Shown here in pieces: positions 26,763 through 35,537 of a stretch of DNA of 64,000 bases. The notes beneath the pieces are model-generated. The model worked only from the letters and a program-made list of their open reading frames with translations, was not told where the DNA came from and ran no database searches. Within the stretch, counting starts at the first letter, position 1; the number at the start of each line of letters is the position of its first letter. The translations under genes were made by a program, and so were the position numbers. The stretch is from Streptomyces angustmyceticus (GTDB lineage Bacteria > Actinomycetota > Actinomycetes > Streptomycetales > Streptomycetaceae): the NCBI RefSeq assembly GCF_019933235.1, contig NZ_CP082945.1:5493501-5557500 (forward strand), read 5' to 3'.

Positions 26763-26963
26763 CCGTACAACCCCCGTGATGTGGTGGTGAACCGCGAAAA
26801 GCACCCGGCGCGGCGGGTGGTGCGGTGCGAAGGACCCGGGCTCCGAGGAGAGGGAGCCGGTGAACGAGGAGCCCGGCGGACGCCGGTTCCGTGGGCGCAG
26901 CGCCCCGAGGAGGCTGCGAAAGGCTGAGGTGCCGTCAGCGGGCCCGCCGTCAGCGGACCGCCG

Positions 26964-27320
26964 TCAGTAGACCTGGGACAGGCGGGTGACGGACGTGCTC
27001 AGCGTGGAGAGGTCGTCGGAGATCTGGTTCATCTCCTTGACGCGGCCGTGCGCGACCCGGACGAAGGCGTCGGAGGCCGGGCCGTGCCACGTGAGGTGGC
27101 CGAGGGCGGAGTTGATCTCCTTGGTCAGGCCGTCCAGCTCGGTGCTGAGCGTCTTCAGCTCGGTCGCGATCTTCTGCAGGTCGGCCTCGCCGCCGCCGAA
27201 CATCTGGGTCAGCGCCCAGTGGGCGATCTCGGCCGGCGCCATCAAGACGTCCTTGCCGATCTCGACCGCGTCGCCGACCAGCTTCGTGCCGTCGTCCCAG
27301 AGTTCTCCGAGAACGCCCAT
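26964..27320 (-). CDS. WXG100-family (type VII secretion) protein
   Basis: 118 residues from the ATG at 27320. The helix-turn-helix hairpin of the family has WHG instead of WxG in LGHLTWHGPASDAF near residues 75-88, flanked by the helices LQKIATELKTLSTELDGL and VKEMNQISDDLSTLSTSV. An N-terminal extension of about 40 residues (LWDDGTKLVGDAVEIG) precedes the hairpin, a feature of the actinomycete proteins paired with larger ESX effectors. It probably dimerises with or chaperones the NlpC/P60 protein encoded downstream. Confidence 0.75.
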   Translation of the reverse strand: MGVLGELWDDGTKLVGDAVEIGKDVLMAPAEIAHWALTQMFGGGEADLQKIATELKTLSTELDGLTKEINSALGHLTWHGPASDAFVRVAHGRVKEMNQISDDLSTLSTSVTRLSQVY

Positions 27321-27500
27321 GTTCTACCCCCGTGTGTGCGTGTGGCTCCACGCTGTTGCCGCGGCAAGGCTAGCACCAGCGTGTACCTGACAGTCATCCC
27401 CTGGCGCGGTCCGCGAGGGCCCCGAACCGTCCGCCGGCGCGGTCCGGGACGGGACCGGGAGCCGGGGCCCGGACGGACGGGCCGGGCGGGCCGGACGCGC

Positions 27501-27530
27501 AAAAGGGCCGCCTCCGTGGGGAGACGGCCC
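27501..27530 (-). terminator. Intrinsic terminator of zur
   Basis: Minus-strand stem GGGCCGTCTCC/GGAGGCGGCCC (27530-27505, one G-T pair) with loop CCAC, followed by TTTT (27504-27501). It starts 20 nt after the zur stop codon. Confidence 0.8.
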
Positions 27531-27549
27531 GTTCGCTGCTGCTTCTCGG

Positions 27550-27981
27550 CTACTTCTTCTCCGCGGCCGGCGCCGCCGCGCACTCCCCGCAGGTCCCGAA
27601 GATCTCGATGGTGTGCGCGACGTCCCGGAAGCCGTGCTCGGCGGCGATCTGGTCGGCCCACTTCTCCACCGCGGGGCCCTCGACCTCGACGGCCTTGCCG
27701 CAGGCCCGGCACACCAGATGGTGGTGGTGGTCGTCGGTGCTGCACCGGCGGTAGACCGCCTCGCCCTCGCTGGTGCGCAGTACGTCGACCTCGCCGGCGT
27801 CGGCGAGGGACTGCAGCGTCCGGTAGACGGTGGTCAGCCCGACGGAGTCGCCCTTGTGCTTGAGCATGTCGTGCAGCTCCTGCGCACTGCGGAACTCGTC
27901 GACCTCGTCGAGTGCGGCCGACACCGCGGTCCGCTGCCGCGTCGACCGGCCGCGTACCGGAGATCCCGCGCTCGTCGCCAC
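27550..27981 (-). CDS. zur: Fur-family zinc uptake regulator Zur
   Basis: 143 residues from the GTG at 27981. The winged helix covers about residues 10-80 (RQRTAVSAALDEVDEFRSAQELH, GLTTVYRTLQSLADAGEVD). The regulatory metal site is in the DDHHHHLVCRACGK region near 83-96, and the structural zinc is held by CRAC and the C-terminal CGEC (about 130-133). Zur bound to zinc represses zinc import. The znuBCA genes lie upstream on the same strand (znuB ends 140 nt before zur), and a candidate Zur box precedes znuA, so the arrangement is a self-contained zinc regulon. Confidence 0.92.
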   Translation of the reverse strand: MATSAGSPVRGRSTRQRTAVSAALDEVDEFRSAQELHDMLKHKGDSVGLTTVYRTLQSLADAGEVDVLRTSEGEAVYRRCSTDDHHHHLVCRACGKAVEVEGPAVEKWADQIAAEHGFRDVAHTIEIFGTCGECAAAPAAEKK

Positions 27982-28121
27982 CGTTGCCTCCCTAGAACGT
28001 CAGGACTTCCCCCTGTACGTGCGTCCCGCCATTGTGCCAGGTGATGACCGGACCACCGGGGGAACGCTTACGCGCCTCGCTCCGTATCGCACAGTGCCTT
28101 CCCGGACATCTCTACCCGTCT

Positions 28122-29021
28122 TCACCCGCCCACGCTCACCTCGTCCGCGGCGGTGCGGCTGCCGGGTACCTCCAGAGTGCACCCCTCGGTGCCCTCCGCG
28201 GCAGCCCTGGCGCGCTTTTTCGCGAGCGGCGCGGCGAGCGCCGTGAAGACCACGAACAGTCCGATGGCGAACAGCACGATCGTGGCGCCGGACGGCACGT
28301 CCACGTAGTACGAGGTGGCGGTGCCCGTAAGAGTGACGGCGACACCGATGGCGACGGCCACCGCGAAGGTGACCGCGAAGCTGCGGCTGATCTGCTGGGC
28401 GGCCGCGACCGGGATCACCATCAGGGCGCTGACCAGCAGCAGCCCCACGACGCGCATGGCGACGGTGACGGTGACCGCGGCGGTGACCGCGACCAGCAGG
28501 TTGAGCAGCCGCACCGGCAGGCCCGTCACCCGGGCGAACTCCTCGTCCTGGCAGACGGCGAACAGCTGGCGGCGCAGCCCGATCGTGATCGCCAGTACCA
28601 GGGCGGCCAGCACGTAGATCGTCGTCATGTCCTGCGACGAGACGGTGGTGATCGAGCCGAAGAGGTAGGTGCCGAGGTTGGCGTTGGAGCCGGCGTCGGA
28701 GAGGTTCATCAGCATCACGCCGCCCGCCATGCCGCCGTAGAACAGCATGGCCAGAGCCAGGTCGCCGCGCGTGCGGCCGTACCAGCGGATCAGCTCCATG
28801 ACGACGGAGCCGGCGATGGCCACGGCGGTGGCGACCCACACCGGGCTGGTGTTGAGCAGGAAGCCGAGGCCGACGCCGGTCAGCGCGACATGGCCGATAC
28901 CGTCGCCCATCAGGGCCTGGCGGCGCTGGACGAGGTAGATGCCGATGGCGGGGGCGGTGATGCCGACGATCAGCGCGGCGATCAGGGCCCGCTGCATGAA
29001 GGCGTAGTCGAGGATCTCCAT
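28122..29021 (-). CDS. znuB: Zinc ABC transporter permease
   Basis: 299 residues with eight or nine hydrophobic segments, typical of the ABC-3 family of metal permeases. GDGIGHVALTGVGLGF near residues 39-54 and VGLLLVSALMVIPVAAAQ near 172-189 are the family-conserved segments. It forms the membrane channel for zinc delivered by ZnuA. The ATG overlaps the stop of znuC (ATGA). The C-terminal 35 residues are charged and probably cytoplasmic. Confidence 0.93.
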   Translation of the reverse strand: MEILDYAFMQRALIAALIVGITAPAIGIYLVQRRQALMGDGIGHVALTGVGLGFLLNTSPVWVATAVAIAGSVVMELIRWYGRTRGDLALAMLFYGGMAGGVMLMNLSDAGSNANLGTYLFGSITTVSSQDMTTIYVLAALVLAITIGLRRQLFAVCQDEEFARVTGLPVRLLNLLVAVTAAVTVTVAMRVVGLLLVSALMVIPVAAAQQISRSFAVTFAVAVAIGVAVTLTGTATSYYVDVPSGATIVLFAIGLFVVFTALAAPLAKKRARAAAEGTEGCTLEVPGSRTAADEVSVGG

Positions 29022-29800
29022 CAGCTCAGCAGCCCCGTCCGGATCGGTTCCGCCGCCACGTCGGCGTGCGGGTGGACATGGTCATGGCCGGGCAGCGCGT
29101 GCTGGCCCACGGCCTCGGGCGGCGCGCCGTCGTGGACGACACAGCCGTCCCGCAGCACCACCGCACGGTCGATCAGCGGCTCCAGCGGCCCCAGCTCGTG
29201 CAGCACGAGCAGGACGGTGGTGCCGCGGCCGACCTGCTCGCGCAGCGCGGAGGCGAGCACCTCCTGGCTGGCCAGGTCGACGCCGGCCATCGGCTCGTCC
29301 ATGATCAGCAGTTCCGGTTCGCCGGCCAGCGCACGGGCGATCAGCACCCGCTGGTGCTGCCCGCCGGACAGCGCGTTGACGGAGTCCTTGGCGCGGTCCG
29401 CCATGCCGACCAGCTCCAGGGCGCGGCGCACCGCGGCCCGGTCGGCCTTGCGCAGGACGCCCAGCTTCGTACGGGCGAGCCGGCCGGCCGTGACGACCTC
29501 GCGGACGGTGGCGGGGACGCCGCCGGCCGCGGTGGTGCGCTGCGGGACGTAGCCGACCCGGGCCCAGTCCCGGAAGCGCCGGAACGGGGTCCCGAAGAGG
29601 GCCAGCTCGCCGCCGGTGAGCGGCACCTGGCCGATCACGGAGCGGACCGCGGTGGACTTGCCGGAGCCGTTGGCGCCGAGCAGCGCGACGACCTCCCCGG
29701 TGTGCACCGTCAGGTCGACGCCGCGCAGCACGGGGCGGGCGCCCAGCGAGGCGGTGGCGCCGCGCAGGTCGATGACCGGCTGGGCGGGCGACTGGTTCAT
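29021..29800 (-). CDS. znuC: Zinc ABC transporter ATP-binding protein
   Basis: 259 residues from the ATG at 29800. Walker A GANGSGKST is near residues 42-50, the ABC signature LSGGQHQRV near 142-150, Walker B LLIMDEP near 163-169 and the H-loop His in VLHELG near 198-203. The C-terminal tail GHDHVHPHADV is His-rich, which fits zinc handling. It energises the ZnuABC importer and is coupled to znuB. Confidence 0.95.
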   Translation of the reverse strand: MNQSPAQPVIDLRGATASLGARPVLRGVDLTVHTGEVVALLGANGSGKSTAVRSVIGQVPLTGGELALFGTPFRRFRDWARVGYVPQRTTAAGGVPATVREVVTAGRLARTKLGVLRKADRAAVRRALELVGMADRAKDSVNALSGGQHQRVLIARALAGEPELLIMDEPMAGVDLASQEVLASALREQVGRGTTVLLVLHELGPLEPLIDRAVVLRDGCVVHDGAPPEAVGQHALPGHDHVHPHADVAAEPIRTGLLS

Positions 29801-29832
29801 GGTGACCTCCGTCACGTGCTGTGCGGTGTCCG

Positions 29833-30795
29833 TCACTTGCTGCCGAGCGCCTTCTGGAGCGCGGCGAGGTTGGCGCGCTGCACCCCGAAGTAGTCGGTTC
29901 CGCGGGACTTGCCGTTGATCCCTTCGAGCGGGTCGAGGACGTCGGTCTTCAGGTGCAGGTCGCCGGCGAGGGTCTTCGCGGTGGCCGGGTTGGCGATCGT
30001 CTCGAAGAAGACGGTGGAGACGTGGTGCCGGGCGGCGAGGGTGTGCAGGTCCCTGATGCGGTGGGCGCTGGGCTCGGACTCGGGGTCGAGGCCGCTGATG
30101 GCCTCCTCGGTCAGGCCGTAGCGCTCGGCGAGGTAGCCGAAGGCCGCGTGGGTGGTGAGGAAGGTGTCCGAGGACCGCTTCTTCAGCCCGTCCCGGAACT
30201 CCTTGTCCAGCCCGTCCAGCCGCTTCACCAGGGCGTCGGTGTTCTTCTGGAAGTCGGCCCTGTGGTGCGGGTCGGCCTTGGCGAGGGTCTTGTTGACGCC
30301 CCGGGCGACCTCGGCGTACTTCACGGGGTCCAGCCAGATGTGCGGGTCGTCGCCGCCCTCGGCCTCGGAGTGCGAGTGGTTGTCGCCGGTGGTGTGGTGG
30401 TGGCCGTCGACCTCGGTGCCGTGCTTTTCGAGGGAGGTGAGCGCGGCGGCGTCGGCGACGTGCTTGTTGCCGGACTGCGCCACGGCGTCGTCCACGGCGG
30501 GCTGCAGGCCCTTGAGGTAGACGATCGCGCCGGAGTCGCCGAGCTGGCCGGTCTGCTTCGGGGTGAGCTCCAGGTCGTGCGGCTCGACGCCCGGCTTGGT
30601 GAGGTCGGTCACCTCGACGTGCTTCCCGCCGATCTGCCGGGCGAGGAACTCCATGGGGTAGAAGGACGCCGTCACGCGCAGCCTGCCGTCCTCGGTGCGT
30701 GCCCCGCCGGCGGGGGAGCAGGCGGAGAGGGCCAGCAGGCCGAGTGCCGAGACCCCGGCGAGGGCCGCGGTGGATATGCGACGACGTATGTTCAT
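29833..30795 (-). CDS. znuA: Zinc ABC transporter substrate-binding lipoprotein
   Basis: 320 residues from the ATG at 30795. The lipobox LSAC is near residues 23-26. The cluster A-1 metal-binding fold has SFYPMEFLARQIGG near the N-terminus, the metal ligand His in EPHDLELTP, and the flexible His-rich loop DGHHHTTGDNHSHSEAEGGDDPH near 128-150 that captures zinc. Further ligands lie in THAAFGYLA. The start at 30795 places a Zur-like operator directly upstream. It is the first gene of znuACB. Confidence 0.93.
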   Translation of the reverse strand: MNIRRRISTAALAGVSALGLLALSACSPAGGARTEDGRLRVTASFYPMEFLARQIGGKHVEVTDLTKPGVEPHDLELTPKQTGQLGDSGAIVYLKGLQPAVDDAVAQSGNKHVADAAALTSLEKHGTEVDGHHHTTGDNHSHSEAEGGDDPHIWLDPVKYAEVARGVNKTLAKADPHHRADFQKNTDALVKRLDGLDKEFRDGLKKRSSDTFLTTHAAFGYLAERYGLTEEAISGLDPESEPSAHRIRDLHTLAARHHVSTVFFETIANPATAKTLAGDLHLKTDVLDPLEGINGKSRGTDYFGVQRANLAALQKALGSK

Positions 30796-30803
30796 GACAC
30801 TCA

Positions 30804-30832
30804 TTTTCAACAATGTTGGAAACGATTGTCAA
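30804..30832 (-). promoter_or_regulatory. Candidate Zur operator upstream of znuA
   Basis: Two overlapping dyads lie 9-37 bp upstream of the znuA start: TTTTCAACA/TGTTGGAAA around one base (30804-30822, one mismatch) and GGAAACGATTGTC within 30818-30832, close to the 7-1-7 pattern TGAAAATnATTTTCA expected for Streptomyces Zur boxes. This AT-rich patch stands out from its surroundings. The divergent glyS gene is 170 bp away. Confidence 0.65.
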
Positions 30833-31006
30833 CAACAGTCGGGGCGGTGTGAGCGGGACGACAACGGGGCCGGAACCGATTTGATCCAGAGGGTACGGCC
30901 GCCGGTACCCTGAACTATTCGCCCACCCGTCTCCCGACCACCACCCCCCAGCGAGGCGCTAGGGCGCTGCCCATCCATCGTTCGTCGTCGTAATGAAGAG
31001 AGCACC

Positions 31007-32389
31007 GTGGCCGCCGACAAGATCGATACCATCGTCAGCCTGAGCAAGCGCCGTGGCTTCGTCTACCCCTGCAGTGAGATCTACGGCGGCTCCCGCGCTG
31101 CCTGGGACTACGGTCCGCTGGGCGTCGAGCTCAAGGAGAACATCAAGCGCCAGTGGTGGCGCGCCATGGTCACCTCGCGCGAAGACGTGGTCGGTATCGA
31201 CTCGTCGGTGATCCTGGCCCCCGAGGTGTGGCAGGCGTCCGGCCACGTCGCCACCTTCACCGACCCGCTCACCGAGTGCACCTCCTGCCACAAGCGCTTC
31301 CGCGCCGACCACCTGGAAGAGGCGTACGAGGCCAAGCACGGCCGGCTCCCCGAGAACGGCATGGCGGACATCAACTGCCCGCACTGCGGCAACAAGGGCG
31401 GCTTCACCGAGCCCAAGCAGTTCTCCGGCCTGCTCTCCACCCACCTCGGCCCGTCCCAGGACACCGCCTCGGTCGCCTACCTGCGCCCCGAGACCGCCCA
31501 GGGCATCTTCACCAACTTCGCCCAGGTGCAGCAGACTTCCCGCAAGAAGCCCCCGTTCGGCATCGCGCAGATGGGCAAGTCCTTCCGCAACGAGATCACG
31601 CCCGGCAACTTCATCTTCCGGACCCGCGAGTTCGAGCAGATGGAGATGGAGTTCTTCGTCAAGCCGGGCGAGGACGAGCAGTGGCAGGAGTACTGGATGG
31701 CCGAGCGGTGGAACTGGTACCGCGACCTCGGCATCCGCGAGGAGAACATCCGCTGGTACGAGCACCCGGCCGAGAAGCTCTCGCACTACTCCAAGCGCAC
31801 CGCCGACATCGAGTACCGCTTCAACTTCGGCGGCACCGAGTTCTCCGAGCTGGAGGGCGTGGCCAACCGCACCGACTACGACCTGTCCGCGCACGCCAAG
31901 GCGTCCGGCCAGGACCTGTCGTACTTCGACCAGGAGGCCGGCGAGCGCTGGACTCCGTACGTCATCGAGCCGGCGGCCGGTGTGAACCGCGCGATGCTCG
32001 CCTTCATGCTCGACGCGTACATCGAGGACGAGGCGCCCAACGCCAAGGGCAAGATGGAGAAGCGCACCGTCATGCAGCTCGACCCGCGCCTGGCGCCGGT
32101 CAAGGTCGCGGTGCTGCCGCTCTCCCGTAACCCGCAGCTGTCGCCGAAGGCGAAGGGTCTGGCCACGGACCTGCGCAAGAACTGGAACATCGAGTTCGAC
32201 GACGCGGGCGCCATCGGCCGCCGCTACCGCCGCCAGGACGAGATCGGCACGCCGTTCTGCGTCACCGTCGACTTCGACACCCTCGACGACAACGCGGTGA
32301 CCGTCCGCGAGCGCGACACCATGAAGCAGGAGCGGGTCAGCCTGGACCAGATCCAGGCGTACCTGGGCGCGCGACTGCTGGGCTGCTAG
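31007..32389 (+). CDS. glyS: Glycyl-tRNA synthetase (dimeric type)
   Basis: 460 residues from the GTG at 31007, preceded by GAAGAGAG. Class II motif 1 is near the N-terminus (YGGSRAAWDYGPLGVELK), and motif 2 lies in SFRNEITPGNFIFRTREFEQ near 195-214. Motif 3 is GVNRAMLAFMLDAY near 325-338, and a small CxxC zinc knuckle pair (CTSCHK, CPHCGN) sits near 90-130. It charges tRNA-Gly. It is encoded alone. Upstream, GGGTAC/GTACCC inverted repeats at 30891-30910 may lie in its promoter. Confidence 0.97.
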   Translation: MAADKIDTIVSLSKRRGFVYPCSEIYGGSRAAWDYGPLGVELKENIKRQWWRAMVTSREDVVGIDSSVILAPEVWQASGHVATFTDPLTECTSCHKRFRADHLEEAYEAKHGRLPENGMADINCPHCGNKGGFTEPKQFSGLLSTHLGPSQDTASVAYLRPETAQGIFTNFAQVQQTSRKKPPFGIAQMGKSFRNEITPGNFIFRTREFEQMEMEFFVKPGEDEQWQEYWMAERWNWYRDLGIREENIRWYEHPAEKLSHYSKRTADIEYRFNFGGTEFSELEGVANRTDYDLSAHAKASGQDLSYFDQEAGERWTPYVIEPAAGVNRAMLAFMLDAYIEDEAPNAKGKMEKRTVMQLDPRLAPVKVAVLPLSRNPQLSPKAKGLATDLRKNWNIEFDDAGAIGRRYRRQDEIGTPFCVTVDFDTLDDNAVTVRERDTMKQERVSLDQIQAYLGARLLGC

Positions 32390-32623
32390 TCCGCCGAGGG
32401 GGGCGGGTCCGTCCTTGGTGGGGCGGCGCCCGTTCCTTGGGTGGGGGTGCTGGTCCGGTGGTGGGGCGGTTCCCCCGCGTGTGGTCCTGAGCGCCGGCCG
32501 GGTTCGGATTCTTTCCGGGCCCGGTCGGCGCTTTTGGTGTGTGGGGGTGGGGCTGGTCGTCGGTGGTGTGCTGGTGGTGCTGTGTGCGGGGCGGCGGGGT
32601 GGGGAGGGCGCGCGTTCTCCGGG

Positions 32624-32739
32624 CCCCGCGCTGCGGGAGTTCTCCCCGGCACCCCCGCGCTGCGGCAATGCTCCCCAGCGCCCCCACGCAGTGGGAATGC
32701 CGCTCCGTGCCTCCGCGTTGTGGCCCCGAAGGGGGGCCT
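32624..32739 (+). repeat. 29-bp tandem repeat downstream of glyS
   Basis: Units begin at 32624, 32653, 32682 and 32711, exactly 29 bp apart. The first two share CCCCGCGCTGCGG at their start, the third has CCCCACGCAGTGG and the fourth CTCCGCGTTGTGG; CTCCCC recurs in the middle of units 1 and 2. There are no spacers between units, so it is not a CRISPR. The period is not a multiple of three. The rest of the 382-bp gap (32390-32771) holds nothing else I can identify. Confidence 0.85.
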
Positions 32740-32771
32740 CGCGTCCCCTACGGGAAGTGTTCGGCCGTCCC

Positions 32772-33224
32772 CTAGGCCCTGTCGCGGGCCGCTCGCGCCG
32801 GCCGCGACGCCAGGTACGCGCACAGGGCCGCCAGCGGGAGTTCCGCGCCGATGGCCATGGCCAGGGCGGTGATCCGCTCCACGCCGGGCGCGGCGGTCGC
32901 GAGGTCGAGGCAGGCGTCGGCGACGAGGAGGACGGCCGCGGCGAGGGCAGGGGCGCGGTGGCGGGGGTCGGCGCGCAGCAGGCGGGTGCCGGCCGTGAGC
33001 AGGGCGGCCGCCTCCAGGGCGTCGAGGGCGACCCAGGCGGCGGCCTCGGCGGGCGGGAGCGTACCGGCGAGGTAGCCGAGCCAGGGGAGGAGGGCGAGCC
33101 CGGCGCCGGTCAGGATCCGGCCCGGCAGGCGCCGCGACCTGCCGGGCCGGGCGGTGTCGCGGGCATCCCGGACGGCGGAGTAACTCCCGCTTTCGAAGGG
33201 GGAGTTGAAGGCGATGAGGGTCAT
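32772..33224 (-). CDS. Small membrane protein of unknown function
   Basis: 150 residues from the ATG at 33224 (MTLIAFNSPFESGSYSAVRD). After a basic stretch (PGRSRRLPGR) there are about four hydrophobic segments, near residues 37-53, 60-80, 92-108 and 118-135. I recognise no family motif. It is divergent from the sensor kinase gene at 33400 with about 175 bp between, so it may be a target of that two-component system. Confidence 0.6.
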   Translation of the reverse strand: MTLIAFNSPFESGSYSAVRDARDTARPGRSRRLPGRILTGAGLALLPWLGYLAGTLPPAEAAAWVALDALEAAALLTAGTRLLRADPRHRAPALAAAVLLVADACLDLATAAPGVERITALAMAIGAELPLAALCAYLASRPARAARDRA

Positions 33225-33364
33225 GGGTCGGGTCTCTTCCGGAGTCGTGAACCCGGCCGTCGGGCTCGTCGTCAACACTCCGGATTCCGCGGGCCACCGT
33301 CAGTAACGCGGCTGTCCGACATGAGGTGGCACCAGCTACACCCCCGTCACGGATATTGCTGTCA

Positions 33365-33393
33365 TGGTCACAGCGGGAAGGGCCCCATACGGT
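33365..33393 (+). promoter_or_regulatory. Candidate leaderless promoter of the sensor kinase gene
   Basis: TGGTCA (33365-33370) and TACGGT (33388-33393) are separated by 17 nt. The ATG at 33400 is 6 nt after the -10, so transcription would start at the A of the start codon. Neither hexamer is perfect. Confidence 0.45.
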
Positions 33394-33399
33394 GACACC

Positions 33400-34626
33400 A
33401 TGACCGTCCCGCCCCGGCTGCGCCGGGCTCTCGTACGCCTGCGCCGTGACATCGCCTTCACGGCCGCCGGGCTGACGCTCCATCTCCTCCCGCTGCTGCT
33501 GCACTTCTGGGTGGTGATGCTGGCGCTCGGCACCGCGTTCGACCCGGACCCCGACACCCCGGTGGTGCTGGCGTGCACGCTTCCCCTGGAGATCGTCGCG
33601 GGCTGGGGGCTGACCGAGCCGCAGCGCTGGCGGTTCCGGGCACTGTGCGGCGTGGAGCTGCCGCGGCTGCGGTTCAGGGAGGCCAAGCGGCAGTTCGCCT
33701 ACCACCTGCTGATCGGTCCGCTGCTCGGGCTGCTGGAACTCCTGCTGCTGGCACTGCTGGTGGCGGGCCTGGCGGCCTCGCTGGTCCTGGTGTGGATCTG
33801 GCTGGTGCCGGCCCCGTGGCGGATCGCGCACGTCGGCTACACCACCACGGCCTCCTACGTCACCGTGCTCGGCCTGGCGGCGCTCGCCACGGTGCCGGCG
33901 CTGGCCGGCGGACTCGTCCGGCTGGAGATCCTGGTCGGACGCGCCGTACTGGGCGTCAGCCGCTCCGACGAACTGGCACGCCGGGTCGAGGACCTCACCG
34001 AGAGCCGGGCCGGCGCGGTGGACGCCGCCGATGCCGAGCGCCGGCGCATCGAGCGCGACCTGCACGACGGCGCGCAGCAGCGGCTGGTGTCCCTGGCGTT
34101 GAACCTCGGGCTGGCCAGGGCGACCCTGACGGACCTGCCGCCGGAGGCCCGGCAGGTCATCGATGCCGCACACCGCGAGGCGAAGGACGCCATCGAGGAG
34201 CTGAACAATCTGGTGCGCGGGCTCCATCCGGCCGTCCTCGACGAACTGGGCCTGGACGCCGCGCTGTCGGGGCTCGCCGCCCGCGCCCCGCTGCCCGTAC
34301 GGCTGCGGGTGGATCTGCCGCCCGACCTGCCGCGGCGCACGGCCCCGGCCGTCGAGGCGGTCGCCTACTTCGTCGTCTCCGAGGCGCTGACGAACGTCGC
34401 CAAGCACGCACGGGAGGCGACCCGGGCGGAGGTGACGGTCACCCGGCTCGGCGAGATACTGCGGGTGGTGATCGCCGACGACGGTCCGGGCGGCGCCGAT
34501 CCGTCCGGGGGCAGCGGCCTGAAGGGCCTGGCCCAGCGCGTGCGGTCCGTGGACGGAACCTTCCGGATGAGCAGCCCCGTGGGGGGCCCGACCATGATGA
34601 GCGTGGAGCTGCCGTGCCCGATGTGA
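33400..34626 (+). CDS. NarL-type sensor histidine kinase
   Basis: 408 residues from the ATG at 33400 (an ATG at 33364 is possible). Four or more membrane segments lie in the first 190 residues. The HisKA_3 domain has the phospho-acceptor His in ERDLHDGAQQRLVSLALN near residues 222-239, and the HATPase domain has FVVSEALTNVAKHA near 322-335 and the G box DDGPGG. It autophosphorylates and passes the phosphate to the response regulator encoded next, whose start overlaps its 3' end by 13 bp. The signal is unknown; no extracellular domain of note is visible. Confidence 0.9.
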   Translation: MTVPPRLRRALVRLRRDIAFTAAGLTLHLLPLLLHFWVVMLALGTAFDPDPDTPVVLACTLPLEIVAGWGLTEPQRWRFRALCGVELPRLRFREAKRQFAYHLLIGPLLGLLELLLLALLVAGLAASLVLVWIWLVPAPWRIAHVGYTTTASYVTVLGLAALATVPALAGGLVRLEILVGRAVLGVSRSDELARRVEDLTESRAGAVDAADAERRRIERDLHDGAQQRLVSLALNLGLARATLTDLPPEARQVIDAAHREAKDAIEELNNLVRGLHPAVLDELGLDAALSGLAARAPLPVRLRVDLPPDLPRRTAPAVEAVAYFVVSEALTNVAKHAREATRAEVTVTRLGEILRVVIADDGPGGADPSGGSGLKGLAQRVRSVDGTFRMSSPVGGPTMMSVELPCPM

Positions 34627-35273
34627 GACGTGCCGTGATCGCCGAGGACTCCGTTCTGCTGCGGGTCGGGCTGGTCAAGGTGGTGGAGATGGCCGGCTTC
34701 GAGGTGGTGGCCGAGGCGGGGGACGCGCAGGAGCTGCTGGCGGTGGTCGAGGAACACCGGCCCGACCTCGCGGTGGTGGACGTCCGGATGCCGCCCGGTT
34801 TCACCGACGAGGGCGTGCGCGCCGCACTCTCCATACGCCGGGGGCACCCCGCCACCAAGGTGCTGATCCTCTCCCAGTACGTCGAGGAGCGCTACGCGGC
34901 CGATCTGCTCGCGACGAACACCAGCGGCGTCGGCTACCTGCTCAAACAACGGGTCGCGGACGTCGAGGAGTTCATCGAGGCGCTCCGCCGGGTGGCGGCC
35001 GGCGGCACCGCCCTGGACCCGCAGGTCGTCGCCCAGTTGCTGGTGCGGCGCGCCAGCGATCCGGTGGAGCGCCTGACGGCCCGCGAACGCGAGGTGCTCG
35101 CCCTGATGGCGGAGGGGCGCTCCAACGCGGGCATCGCCGCGCAGCTCGTGGTGAGCGAGAGCGCGGTCGCCAAGCACATCAACAACATCCTCGCCAAGCT
35201 GGACCTGCCGAAGGCGGACGCGGATCACCGCCGGGTGCTGGCGGTGCTGCATTTCCTCGGGGTGGGCGGCTAG
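34614..35273 (+). CDS. LuxR/NarL-family response regulator
   Basis: 219 residues from a GTG at 34614, which has GGAG 6 nt upstream inside the kinase gene (GTGs at 34623 and 34632 are alternatives). The receiver domain has the acidic pair in IAEDS and the phospho-acceptor Asp in LAVVDVRMPP near residues 53-62. The C-terminal LuxR HTH is LTAREREVLALMAEGRSN...VSESAVAKHINNILAKL near 150-195. It is the partner of the upstream kinase and a likely regulator of the divergent small membrane protein gene. Confidence 0.92.
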   Translation: MPDVRRAVIAEDSVLLRVGLVKVVEMAGFEVVAEAGDAQELLAVVEEHRPDLAVVDVRMPPGFTDEGVRAALSIRRGHPATKVLILSQYVEERYAADLLATNTSGVGYLLKQRVADVEEFIEALRRVAAGGTALDPQVVAQLLVRRASDPVERLTAREREVLALMAEGRSNAGIAAQLVVSESAVAKHINNILAKLDLPKADADHRRVLAVLHFLGVGG

Positions 35274-35537
35274 GGGGCCGGGGGCTGAAGTCGCGGGGAC
35301 GTCGGCCGAGTGCGCCGGGGTGCAGGAGCCGGAAAAGGCGTTGCCCCGGCCCGGGTTGATCCCTAAGGTCGGCCGGGTGACTGCCGGGTCGGCCTTGGGC
35401 CACGCACGAGTGGGGTTCCCGGCCTCGGCGTGAGCGCGAGGCGGGCCAGAGCCCCGCCCTTCTTCCGCGTCTTCTGCGCAGCGCCCGTATGCGGCGCCCC
35501 TCCCAGCGGATACCGAGACCCGGAGACACCACCCCAC

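Noticed and set aside
32624..32739. 29-bp repeat as a CRISPR array
   Set aside because: Units are directly adjacent without spacers and are degenerate; no cas genes are nearby.
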